From NCBI GenBank assembly GCA_031296165.1, contig JARLGF010000091.1:1-34990 (forward strand): a stretch of DNA of 34,990 nucleotides. The letters run 5' to 3'. The notes beneath the pieces are model-generated. The model saw nothing but the letters and a program-made list of their open reading frames with translations. It made no database searches and was not told the DNA's origin. The translations under genes and the position numbers were made by a program. The stretch comes from Occallatibacter sp. (lineage in GTDB: Bacteria > Acidobacteriota > Terriglobia > Terriglobales > Acidobacteriaceae). Positions 1 to 7,332 of this stretch are shown here, piece by piece. Every line of letters begins with the position of its first letter. Positions within the stretch are counted from its first letter, which is position 1.

Positions 1-75
1 AACGGCCTCATCGACATGGCCGAAGCCGGACTCCAGGAGATCTTCGCCGCCCAGCGCGCCGTGCTGGGCCTCTAA
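1..75 (+). CDS. rph: C-terminal end of ribonuclease PH (partial)
   Basis: Only the last 24 codons are present, ending in TAA at 73-75. The encoded tail (NGLIDMAEAGLQEIF, then AAQRAVLGL) resembles the C-terminal helix of RNase PH, where family members end in a pattern like LxxLAxxGIxxLxxxQxxAL. RNase PH is a phosphate-dependent 3'-5' exoribonuclease that trims tRNA 3' ends. The rest of the gene lies upstream of the window, so the call rests on a short stretch and could be wrong. No obvious terminator separates it from the next gene. Confidence 0.6.
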   Translation, partial: NGLIDMAEAGLQEIFAAQRAVLGL

Positions 76-122
76 GCCCGGCAACGCAACCAGCCAGCCT
101 GAAGCCATACCCCCTCCCGGCG

Positions 123-128
123 TATACT
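123..128 (+). promoter_or_regulatory. Possible -10 element of the DUF1080 gene
   Basis: TATACT lies about 37 bases before the ATG at 165, within the context CGTATACTCG. No convincing -35 hexamer is seen at 16-18 bases upstream, so this is weak. The same hexamer occurs before two other genes for Tat-exported enzymes in this window (10264 and 24990). Confidence 0.3.
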
Positions 129-164
129 CGCTGATTCAGTTTGAATCCAGCTTTGGGAGGCTTC

Positions 165-1643
165 ATGTCCACACTTTCACGCCGCGATCTTCTTGCCTTG
201 CTCCTGGCCGCGCCCGCTGCCGCCCACGCCCTCGGCCAGGGTGACGACGGCTGGATTTCGCTCTTCGACGGCAAAACCCTCGACGGTTGGAAGGCCAGCG
301 AACATGAGGAAACCTTCTCGGTCGTCGACGGAGCCATCCAGGTCCACGGCACCCGCTCGCACCTGTTTTATATAGGCTCCCAGCACAACGCCGACTTTAA
401 AAATTTCGAGCTGAGCGCCGAGGTCATGACCCGCCCCCACGCCAACTCCGGCATCTACATCCATACCGCCTATCAGCAGACCGGCTTTCCCCGGGCGGGC
501 TTTGAGGTGCAGGTGGCCAACACCTTCCCCGGCGAACGCAAAAAGACCGGCTCCCTCTACGCCGTGCGCAACGTCAGCGAGCAGTACATGCAGGACAACG
601 CGTGGTTCCGCATGAACATCCTGGTCCGCGCCAAGCAGGTGCAGATTCGCCTCAACGACATGCTCGTCGTCGATTACGTCGAACCCGATCCCCCCTTCCG
701 CGCCGATCCCAACTTTGAGCGCGTCCTCAACCACGGCACCTTCGCCCTCCAGGGCCACGACCCGGGCAGCACCACATACTTTAAAAACATCCGCGTCCGC
801 CCCTTGCCTGACAACCTCACCACGCCGGCCACCGAGATTCCCGTCGTCGACGACCTCTACAAGCAGACCATGCTCCTCGGCAAAGACAACTACCCGGTCG
901 TCGATTATCACGTGCACCTCAAGGGCGGCCTCACCCTCGCGCAGGCTCTCGACAGCTCCCGCCGCCTCGGCATCAACTACGGCATCGCTATCAACTGCGG
1001 CCTCGGCTTCCCGGTGCACAGCGACTCCAGCGTCCACGACTACCTTGAGACCATGAAGAACCAGCCCTGCTACGTCGGTCTGCAGGGCGAAGGCCGCGAG
1101 TGGATGACCCTCACCTCGCCCGCCTCCGTCGCCCGCTTCGACTACTGCTTCACTGACGCCATGACCTTCCGCGACGACACCGGCCGCCGCCTGCGCCTCT
1201 GGATTCCCGAGGAGACCGGCAACATCCCCGACCCCCAGGCCTTCATGGAGATGCTCGTCAAGCGCATTGAGGGCATCATGCTCGAGCCCATCGACATCTA
1301 CGCCAACCCCACTTTCCTGCCCCAGCAGATCGCCGCCGACTACGACGCCCTCTGGACCCCCGCGCGCATGAAGCGGGTCATCGACGCGGCCATTGAGAAC
1401 GATGTCGCCATCGAGATCAACAACCGCTACAAGATTCCCAGCGCCACCTTCATCCGGGCAGCCAAAGCCGCGGGCGCCAAATTCTCCTTCGGCGCCAACA
1501 ACGCCGACGCCACCCTCGGCCGCGACGAATATGCCATCCAGATGGTCCAGGAGTGCGGCATCAAATCGGGAGACATCTTCCTGCCCAAGCCCGCCGACCA
1601 GAAACCCATCCTGGTCAAGAAGTGGCACATGACGCCCGCCTAA
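165..1643 (+). CDS. Tat-exported DUF1080 (3-keto-disaccharide hydrolase-like) fused to a PHP-like metal hydrolase
   Basis: The 492-residue protein has two domains. Residues 1-25 form a twin-arginine signal (SRRDLLALLLAAPAAA). Residues about 29-218 match the DUF1080/3-keto-disaccharide hydrolase jelly-roll: it opens GWISLFDGKTLDGWK, contains a SGIYIHTAY segment and closes with GSTTYFKNIRVRPL. Residues about 235-490 look like a TIM-barrel or PHP-type metal hydrolase, with an HxH motif at H249/H251 (VVDYHVHL) and later segments EINNRYKIPS and FSFGANNAD that resemble metal-binding strand ends of PHP proteins. The ATG at 165 is preceded by GGGAGG at a good distance; an in-frame TTG at 141 lacks a ribosome site. 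DUF1080 proteins act on modified sugars outside the cytoplasm. The role of the second domain is unknown; the fusion suggests sequential work on one carbohydrate. Confidence 0.8.
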   Translation: MSTLSRRDLLALLLAAPAAAHALGQGDDGWISLFDGKTLDGWKASEHEETFSVVDGAIQVHGTRSHLFYIGSQHNADFKNFELSAEVMTRPHANSGIYIHTAYQQTGFPRAGFEVQVANTFPGERKKTGSLYAVRNVSEQYMQDNAWFRMNILVRAKQVQIRLNDMLVVDYVEPDPPFRADPNFERVLNHGTFALQGHDPGSTTYFKNIRVRPLPDNLTTPATEIPVVDDLYKQTMLLGKDNYPVVDYHVHLKGGLTLAQALDSSRRLGINYGIAINCGLGFPVHSDSSVHDYLETMKNQPCYVGLQGEGREWMTLTSPASVARFDYCFTDAMTFRDDTGRRLRLWIPEETGNIPDPQAFMEMLVKRIEGIMLEPIDIYANPTFLPQQIAADYDALWTPARMKRVIDAAIENDVAIEINNRYKIPSATFIRAAKAAGAKFSFGANNADATLGRDEYAIQMVQECGIKSGDIFLPKPADQKPILVKKWHMTPA

Positions 1644-1821
1644 AGCGCGCCGCACTCGGGGGATGGGCTCCATCCCCCGCCTTTGCTCCCCCGTTTCCTC
1701 CCCGCCAGCCCCCTTCAAATCTGTGCTTCCCACCCGCATTCGCCATGGGCTATATTGACTCATTGCCGAACCGGCCAAGCGCTCGAAAAAGGGCATCGCA
1801 GAACCGCCCCGGGAGGGTCCC

Positions 1822-2274
1822 ATGAAGATTACCGACACAATTGGAACGCTGCTCAAGAGCAAGGGCGAAGGCATCACTCTGTCCATCGCGCCCGAGCAGT
1901 CCGTCTATGAAGCCCTCCAGAAGATGGCCGCGCACAATATCGGCGCTCTTCTGGTCCTCTCCGGCGACCGCCTGGTCGGCATCCTCTCGGAGCGCGACTA
2001 CGCGCGCAAGGGCGTCCTGCTCGGCCACGCTTCCAGGGAAACTCCGGTCCATGAAATCATGACCTCCCCGGTCGTCTTCGTCAGCCCCCAGCACACCGTG
2101 GACGAATGCATGACCATGATGACCGGGCACCACTTCCGCCATCTCCCTGTCCTGCAGGGCGACGAGGTGCTGGGCGTGGTCTCCATCGGCGACCTGGTCA
2201 AGTGGGTCATCTCCGGCCACGAGCAAACCATCCAGGCCCTCCAGGGCTACATCACCGGCGCCTATCCCGGCTAG
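1822..2274 (+). CDS. Twin CBS domain protein
   Basis: 150 residues made almost entirely of a pair of CBS domains (about 8-67 and 78-135). Each has the expected ending: [11 protein letters not shown] in the first and [13 protein letters not shown] in the second. Such Bateman modules bind adenine nucleotides or related ligands and regulate partner enzymes or channels; as a stand-alone protein its partner cannot be read from sequence. A GGGAGG ribosome site precedes the ATG. A TATATT at 1751-1756 is a weak candidate -10 element. The stop codon overlaps the start of a short repeat shared with other gene ends in this window. Confidence 0.88.
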   Translation: MKITDTIGTLLKSKGEGITLSIAPEQSVYEALQKMAAHNIGALLVLSGDRLVGILSERDYARKGVLLGHASRETPVHEIMTSPVVFVSPQHTVDECMTMMTGHHFRHLPVLQGDEVLGVVSIGDLVKWVISGHEQTIQALQGYITGAYPG

Positions 2275-2300
2275 GGCATTTTCACCGTTGGTGTAGAGCA
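2273..2300 (+). repeat. Short dispersed repeat at gene end (copy A)
   Basis: Contains GGCATTTTC and TTGGTGTAGA and begins inside the stop codon of the CBS gene. The minus strand of 17948-17973 carries the same layout (AGCGTTTTC, four bases, TTGGTGTAGA). A looser relative may start at 21341 after the chemotaxis gene. Confidence 0.5.
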
Positions 2301-2380
2301 GCTTTGAAGGGTACGGGCTTTACAGGCTGCGGAAAAACTCAATTCAGCGCGATTTGTGCAAAGTTGTGTTGTCCAGCCGG

Positions 2381-2455
2381 GCACTTCCTTGTGTGAAAGG
2401 GCACGACTTCAGTCGTGCCGCAAGTGCTTCAAAAGAAAGGCGGGGCTTTAGCCCC
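2381..2455. repeat. Nested palindromic intergenic repeat
   Basis: A nine-base perfect stem (GGCACGACT at 2400-2408 with AGTCGTGCC at 2411-2419) sits inside an outer stem GCACTT (2381-2386) with AAGTGC (2422-2427). It is followed by a second hairpin GGGGC-TTTA-GCCCC at 2442-2455. From memory, this pairing of a CACGACT-type and a GGGGCTTTAGCCCC-type palindrome recurs between genes in Acidobacteria. That is recollection, not a search result. Confidence 0.65.
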
Positions 2456-2611
2456 TGAGGGATGTTTTCGGGCTTTTGGTTTGGAAAATCGCCTTTTCCG
2501 CAACCTGTTCTGGCCCGCGCACGCCTGCGCTGCAAACGAACATCTTCATGCACTCACGGTTCTGCTGTCCTGAGTCTCAAGCTCTTATTACAAGTTCATA
2601 TTCCAAACGAT

Positions 2612-2710
2612 CTGTCATCCTGAACTTACAAATGACCTGTCATCCTATACTTACAAATGAGCTGCCATCCTGAGCGACCGTAGCGAAGCGAAGGGAGTCG
2701 AAGGATCTGC
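2612..2710 (+). repeat. Three 25-base tandem units joined to a CATCCTGAGCG-type dispersed repeat
   Basis: CTGTCATCC, CTGTCATCC and CTGCCATCC begin at 2612, 2637 and 2662, an exact 25-base period. The first two units share ACTTACAAATGA. The third continues as CATCCTGAGCGACCG, then AGCGAAGCGAAGG and GTCGAAGGATCTG, an element known to me from several bacterial phyla. A degenerate copy (CCTTCTGAGCGAAGCG) follows at about 2783-2800. Confidence 0.65.
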
Positions 2711-2947
2711 GGTTGCTCTTGCATTTGCATCTACTATTGCATTTGTTTTTACGTATGCCACCGGGGTACGCCGTCCTCGCCGTCCTTCTGAGCGAAGCGC
2801 TGCAAAGTCGAAGCACCAGCTTCCTGACACCTCGCGAAAAGGGCGGGAAACCATGAACCCAAACCTGCACTTTCTTACGGCCGCAACTGGTAGGCCGAGG
2901 TTTTTAACCCCGGCAATCACCATCCCATCCATCCCCGAAAATCAATC

Positions 2948-2967
2948 AACGCGGCGTAAGCCGCGTT
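2948..2967. repeat. Short palindromic repeat
   Basis: Perfect hairpin AACGCGGC-GTAA-GCCGCGTT, with an eight-base stem and four-base loop. It has no adjacent T-run and lies far from either gene end, so it looks like a REP-type intergenic palindrome rather than a terminator. Confidence 0.55.
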
Positions 2968-3239
2968 AAACCCCTTCCCTGGACCCTGCGGCGTTTTCCA
3001 TTACGAATCCTGTCCGTAGCCATATGGGAACCTTCAATCTTTGGTTTGGTTGTCGTCAACAGAGCCATCCACCAGCCGCATCGCAGCCGGAAGGCGATGA
3101 AGCTAACATCTTCAGTGTTTGCCGTCGAGATTGTTCCAATTTCAGTAAGATCGAGGTTTTGTATCTTCTTGGAGGCGGTCTCCGAGTACGTGAACGCTTG
3201 CACGCAATCGGTCTGGTAGAAAGTCGGCTCATTCGTTTC

Positions 3240-3271
3240 TTGACACAGAACAGCACACTAGTTTAGCCTAG
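3240..3271 (+). promoter_or_regulatory. Candidate promoter and operator of the padR-like gene
   Basis: A perfect TTGACA (-35) lies at 3240-3245. The expected -10 zone holds TTTAGC rather than a good hexamer, flanked by two CTAG tetramers at 3258-3261 and 3268-3271 that form a small dyad. PadR repressors often bind dyads over their own promoters, so self-regulation is plausible, but the operator is inferred. Confidence 0.4.
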
Positions 3272-3284
3272 GCCTGTTTAATCA

Positions 3285-3644
3285 ATGCCTATGAATAAGC
3301 CCACACCTCGAGATCTATTCCCAGGGGCACTCGAAATGATGATCCTCGAGTCCCTCCGTCGCCAGCCTGCGCACGGATATGCGCTTGTCCAGCACATTCA
3401 GCAGCGATCCAACAACCTGCTCCAAGTAGAGGAAGGCTCGCTCTATCCCGCTCTGCAGAGACTGCTCAAATCGAAGCTTGTGAAGGCGGAGTGGGGTGTC
3501 TCAGCTACGAATCGACGCGTGAGAACGTATCAGCTCACGTCAGCTGGCTTGCGTCATCTAGAGAAAGAGATATCCAGCTTCGAACAAATGTTCGAAGGTA
3601 TCTCTCTTGTCCTCAATCCTGGCAATAGCAACGCTACTAGTTGA
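3285..3644 (+). CDS. PadR family transcriptional regulator
   Basis: 119 residues, typical of the short PadR class associated with ADOP permeases. The winged-helix core spans about residues 13-85, with PGALEMMILESL, PAHGYALVQHIQ and VEEGSLYPALQRL as the diagnostic segments, followed by TNRRVRTYQLTSAGLRHL (wing) and a C-terminal helix ending near LEKEISSFEQM. It is a DNA-binding repressor; the ligand is unknown. The ATG at 3285 has only a weak ribosome site, and a second ATG at 3291 could also serve. The permease starts 12 bases after the stop, so the two probably form one operon. Base composition here is lower in GC than in most neighbours. Confidence 0.92.
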   Translation: MPMNKPTPRDLFPGALEMMILESLRRQPAHGYALVQHIQQRSNNLLQVEEGSLYPALQRLLKSKLVKAEWGVSATNRRVRTYQLTSAGLRHLEKEISSFEQMFEGISLVLNPGNSNATS

Positions 3645-3656
3645 GAGGAAACTTCG

Positions 3657-6278
3657 ATGAAATGGTTACCGCCAATGTTCCGCCGCCGCAAACTGTACGG
3701 TGATCTCGCTGAAGAGATACGCGAACACCTCGAAGAAAAGACCGAGCAATTCATGCGCGACGGTATGGACAGGAAGGCTGCTGAACAAGCGGCACACCGT
3801 GCGTTCGGAAATGCCACGGCGCTCGAAGAGCGCAGTCGAGAAGTTTGGCAATGGCGAACGTTGGAATCGGCCTGGGCGGATGTTCGATATGCGCTACGGC
3901 AATTCAGCAGGTCCCCTGGCTTCGCGATCACAGCAATCGCAGTGCTTGCACTTGGCATTTGCAGCAGCGTAGCAATTTTTGCCTTTGTCGATGCAGCACT
4001 CATAAGGCCACTGCCATATAAACTTCCGGCGCGACTCGTCGGCGTATATGAGACAACGTCGCTGTGCCCGCGCTGCAACGTCGCATATCTCAACTATCTT
4101 GACTGGAAGAAGAGCGATCTGCCGTTCAGCTCCCTTGAAGTGTGGGGCAGCAGTCGCTACCTTCTGAACGGTCATGACGGCGCTCAACCCGTGCCTGGAA
4201 CCCGTGTCAGCGACGGATTCTTTCGCACTCTCGGCGTTGTCCCAATCCTCGGGCGTGATTTTTACCATGGCGAGGATAAGCCAGGTTCGCCTCACACGGT
4301 TCTACTCAGTTACTCGGCTTGGCAAAGGCGCTTTAATGGAAGCCCGAATATAATAGGGCAGCCAATTACCCTCAGCGATACTTCATACACCATCATTGGC
4401 GTGCTTCCATCCGAGTTTCAATTCGCTCCACGCGGCGCCGCTGAGTTCTGGACAGCGCTCAACGATCCGAGTTCCTGTGAATTGAGGCGTGCCTGCCACA
4501 ATCTTTTCGGTCTCGCCCGTCTCAAGGATGGAGTCTCCCTCCAGAGTGCCGTGGCAGAGATGAAGACCATCGAACTGCAGCTCGCGAAGCAATACCCGGA
4601 CGCCAATCGTGGCTTCAGCGCGGATGTTGTGAAGCTGACCGAAGTGGTTGCCGGTGACATCCGCCCCGTTCTGCTGATGCTGCTCGGCGGAGCAGGCCTG
4701 CTGCTCTTGATTGCCTGTGTGAATGTTTCAAGCCTTTTGGTCGTCCGCTCTGAAAGTCGCAAACGTGAGATCGCTGTCCGCGGTGCGCTCGGTGCATCCC
4801 CCGCACGGCTCGTCCGCCAGTTCGTCACAGAAGGGTTTGTGCTCGTCCTAGCCGGCACTATGCTCGGCCTTGCGTCTGCCTATCTTGCCGTGCATCTGCT
4901 CATCAAGCTGATTCCCGCGGGCATGATAGAGTCGATGCCGTATCTCGCAGGACTGGGCTTGAATCTCCGGGTAATGGCATTTGCGGGATTGATTTCCTTG
5001 CTTGCGGCAATTCTCTTCTCCATCGTTCCTGCCCTTCGATTGTCTCGGGAGGATTTACGGGGGTGCCTCGCCGAAGGTGGCCGCGCTTCCGCTGGAATGC
5101 TGTGGCGCCGTCTTGGTTCCAAACTTGTGGTGCTGGAACTCGCGACTGCGATGGTGCTGCTGGTTGGCGCCGGGCTCCTTGGTAAGAGCCTCTACCGCCT
5201 GCTCCATGTAGATATTGGTTTCGATCCCGACCACATCGCTACACTCCTGATCACAATGCCCAGTTCGTACCAGGAGAACATCCAGGTCATGCGACTTGAA
5301 AGGCAATTGGTGAGCCGAATCGGGAGCCTGCCCGGTGTCAAATCCGTTGGCATCTCTACATCCCTTCCCTCAAGCAGTTGGGGTATGGCAACCAATATCC
5401 TTGTCTCGGGTCGACCGTCGAACGGGGAGCACAATACTGTGCCCGAACGGGATGTCAGTTCGAACTACTTGAAGACGCTCGGAGCGAAGCTCCTCCGTGG
5501 GCGCTACTTCACCGAGGCTGAAGACGATCCTTCGAAGGCTCACGTGGCGGTGATTAACCAGACATTTGCAAAGCAATACTTTCAGGGTGAAGATCCCATT
5601 GGCAAGAGACTTTTATACGAAGGGTCACAAGAGCCAATCGAAATTGTCGGCCTCGTGGAAGATATTAAGGAGGGCCAACTGGATACAATCAATCGGCCTG
5701 CCCTGTATGACCCTTTCAGTCCGCTTTGGTTCCGCTCTTTCAACTTGGTCGTCCGCACCTCCCAAGCCGAGCAATCGCTGCTTCCAACGTTGACAGCCAC
5801 AATTCACCAAATCGACCCCAGCATTGCAACGAGTGACGCCGGCACGATGAATGACCTGATCAGCGGTTCCCAGTCTTCCTATCTTCACCGCTCCTCAGCA
5901 TTCCTGGTCGGTGGGTTTGCCGGAGTGGCTTTAATCCTCTCAATCGTCGGCCTCTATGGAGTCATCGCCTACTCCGTTAGCCAGCGCACCCGAGAGATTG
6001 GAGTGCGCATGGCGCTCGGCGCTCAGCGCAGTTCTGTCTATCAAATGATCTTCAAGGAGGCTGGTTGGTTGGCTGCGGTTGGCATTGCGACGGGCCTAGG
6101 CTGCTCGCTAGCCGCGACAACATTGCTTCGGAAGCTTCTATTTGGCACGCAACCTTGGGATTTGTTCACACTAACAGCGGTTGCCGCGGTGCTCGCGGCA
6201 TTTGCTTTCCTCGCCAGCTATATTCCCGCGCGCCGCGCCGCGTCCATCAACCCTGTTGAGGCGCTTCGAGCTGAGTAG
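3657..6278 (+). CDS. ADOP-type ABC transporter permease (MacB/FtsX family)
   Basis: 873 residues in the ADOP layout: an N-terminal cytoplasmic stretch (FRRRKLYGDLAEEIREHLEE, then AHRAFGNATALEERSREVW), a first membrane helix at about 87-109, a large MacB_PCD periplasmic domain, three helices (about 335-355, 390-412, 440-460), a second half opening with a helix at about 493-512, another periplasmic domain, and three final helices (about 748-772, 803-823, 836-858). FtsX signatures include RKREIAVRGALGAS and RTREIGVRMALGAQR. It ends PARRAASINPVEALRAE, as is usual for the family. Such proteins are mechanotransmission-type permeases for lipoproteins, peptides or drugs. No ATPase gene is adjacent, so it would need a partner encoded elsewhere. 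GAGAGG precedes the ATG. Coupled to the upstream padR-like gene. Confidence 0.92.
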   Translation: MKWLPPMFRRRKLYGDLAEEIREHLEEKTEQFMRDGMDRKAAEQAAHRAFGNATALEERSREVWQWRTLESAWADVRYALRQFSRSPGFAITAIAVLALGICSSVAIFAFVDAALIRPLPYKLPARLVGVYETTSLCPRCNVAYLNYLDWKKSDLPFSSLEVWGSSRYLLNGHDGAQPVPGTRVSDGFFRTLGVVPILGRDFYHGEDKPGSPHTVLLSYSAWQRRFNGSPNIIGQPITLSDTSYTIIGVLPSEFQFAPRGAAEFWTALNDPSSCELRRACHNLFGLARLKDGVSLQSAVAEMKTIELQLAKQYPDANRGFSADVVKLTEVVAGDIRPVLLMLLGGAGLLLLIACVNVSSLLVVRSESRKREIAVRGALGASPARLVRQFVTEGFVLVLAGTMLGLASAYLAVHLLIKLIPAGMIESMPYLAGLGLNLRVMAFAGLISLLAAILFSIVPALRLSREDLRGCLAEGGRASAGMLWRRLGSKLVVLELATAMVLLVGAGLLGKSLYRLLHVDIGFDPDHIATLLITMPSSYQENIQVMRLERQLVSRIGSLPGVKSVGISTSLPSSSWGMATNILVSGRPSNGEHNTVPERDVSSNYLKTLGAKLLRGRYFTEAEDDPSKAHVAVINQTFAKQYFQGEDPIGKRLLYEGSQEPIEIVGLVEDIKEGQLDTINRPALYDPFSPLWFRSFNLVVRTSQAEQSLLPTLTATIHQIDPSIATSDAGTMNDLISGSQSSYLHRSSAFLVGGFAGVALILSIVGLYGVIAYSVSQRTREIGVRMALGAQRSSVYQMIFKEAGWLAAVGIATGLGCSLAATTLLRKLLFGTQPWDLFTLTAVAAVLAAFAFLASYIPARRAASINPVEALRAE

Positions 6279-6802
6279 GCGGGTGGTCCAGATGCCGGGA
6301 GAAGTGAGAACAACCGCTGAAGATAGGTGCCCAGGTGCTTCGCATTTGGGATCTGGGAGAGCACAGACCTCGGCATGGCAAAACTCAGAAGCTTCGTCCG
6401 CCAGAGATTACTCCTCATAAGTCGCCTTATAGCAATTGAACTCTACAGCCCCGATCACAGGCGATCCGAAAGGAACCCTCAACGACCAAAACCAGACACA
6501 ATGCCGGGCATAAAAAGACAGATCCCTGAAACGCAGCCCTGCCGCAAAGCTCCAGGAGAAGGCCGGCCCTCAACCCTGCGCCCCCGCGCAACATCTCGAT
6601 GTCGGGCAACAAAGCAACATTGAGATACGTTTCCACAGAAATCCAGCCTGTTTTTACGAGCAAAATACGCCAAAAACTGCCAATCCATCCGAAATGACGC
6701 GCTGGCGAGCGCCTCACCGCTGCCTCCGGAGCACCGCATTTCGCCAATTTTCACGGGTGGGCGGGTGGCCCACATCTGACAGTCACAAAATGATATGGGT
6801 GC

Positions 6803-6888
6803 CCCAGGTCTCGCTTCTGAGCAGTAGACCGGCTTTGGCCGGTGGATGATTCCAAACAACTTACGGGAAGTTGCTTAGGAGACCTGGG
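6803..6888. repeat. Branched palindromic element
   Basis: A ten-base perfect outer stem (CCCAGGTCTC at 6803-6812, GAGACCTGGG at 6879-6888) encloses two perfect hairpins: ACCGGC-TTTG-GCCGGT (6828-6843) and CAACTT-ACGGG-AAGTTG (6857-6873). The fold is a three-way junction on either strand. It could be a dispersed intergenic repeat or a structured RNA; sequence alone cannot decide. Confidence 0.55.
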
Positions 6889-7121
6889 ATCGACGCCCCC
6901 ACCCCGCGCGTTCTTTTATTCCCTGCACCCAGCCAATTTGCAGATAATTACCCTCCCCAGGCGCACAATCGATCCATGGTGTCTTTCTTCATAGGAGCGG
7001 AGGGCTCCACCCCCAGCCTTACCCCCAGAGGAACACCATCAAAGGAGTTTTCAAACCGATGCAAAAGCGTCTAAATCTCGCATTACGGTACAGCACCCTC
7101 AAAAACCTCCAAAAACCGCCC

Positions 7122-7181
7122 ATAACTCCTTTGTTATCTAATTTTTGGCCTATAACCCCTTTAGAATCTAATTTTTACGAC
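7122..7181. repeat. 30-base direct repeat, two units
   Basis: Two units beginning ATAACTCCTTT (7122) and ATAACCCCTTT (7152), each continuing to ATCTAATTTTT. The period is 30 bases with a few mismatches. It lies 50 bases before a G-run (eight G, A, five G) at 7232-7245. Confidence 0.6.
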
Positions 7182-7332
7182 GCCACCCCCATCATATCTC
7201 GTTGAAACTGGAGAACTTGACTAAATACATAGGGGGGGGAGGGGGTGTACCCAGATATACCGATATATGGTACAGCCTGGGACGGATTCCCACCCATTCC
7301 CAGCCAATGAATTTGGGCGCACAGTCTTGGAT

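Larger units (their letters stand above)
2275..3284. other. Repeat-rich intergenic region, no supported gene
   Basis: About 1 kb between the CBS gene and the padR-like gene. It holds nested palindromes (2381-2455), three 25-base tandem units running into a dispersed element (2612-2710), a degenerate second copy near 2782-2815 and an 8-base-stem hairpin (2948-2967). Between about 3000 and 3256 there are small open frames on both strands, but none has a recognisable domain or ribosome site, and the longest on the minus strand runs into the 2948-2967 palindrome. I see no gene. Confidence 0.7.
6279..7332. other. Gene-free region with structured repeats
   Basis: About 1 kb between the converging permease and gntP genes. 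Small open frames exist but have no ribosome sites, domains or coding-like composition. The stretch contains a branched palindrome (6803-6888), a 30-base direct repeat (7122-7181) and a G-run (7232-7245). Apart from those I see nothing in it. Confidence 0.65.

Noticed and set aside
177..1886. 569-codon open frame opposite the DUF1080 fusion gene
   Set aside because: Low-complexity Gly/Val/Asp-rich translation with no recognisable family; the plus-strand gene has clear domains and a signal peptide.
2612..2686. CRISPR-like array
   Set aside because: The repeat is contiguous with a 25-base period and no variable spacers; it is a short tandem repeat.
2946..3203. Possible 85-codon gene on the minus strand in the repeat-rich intergenic region
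   Set aside because: No ribosome site or family; its 3' end is the translation of an intergenic palindrome. A decayed gene cannot be excluded.
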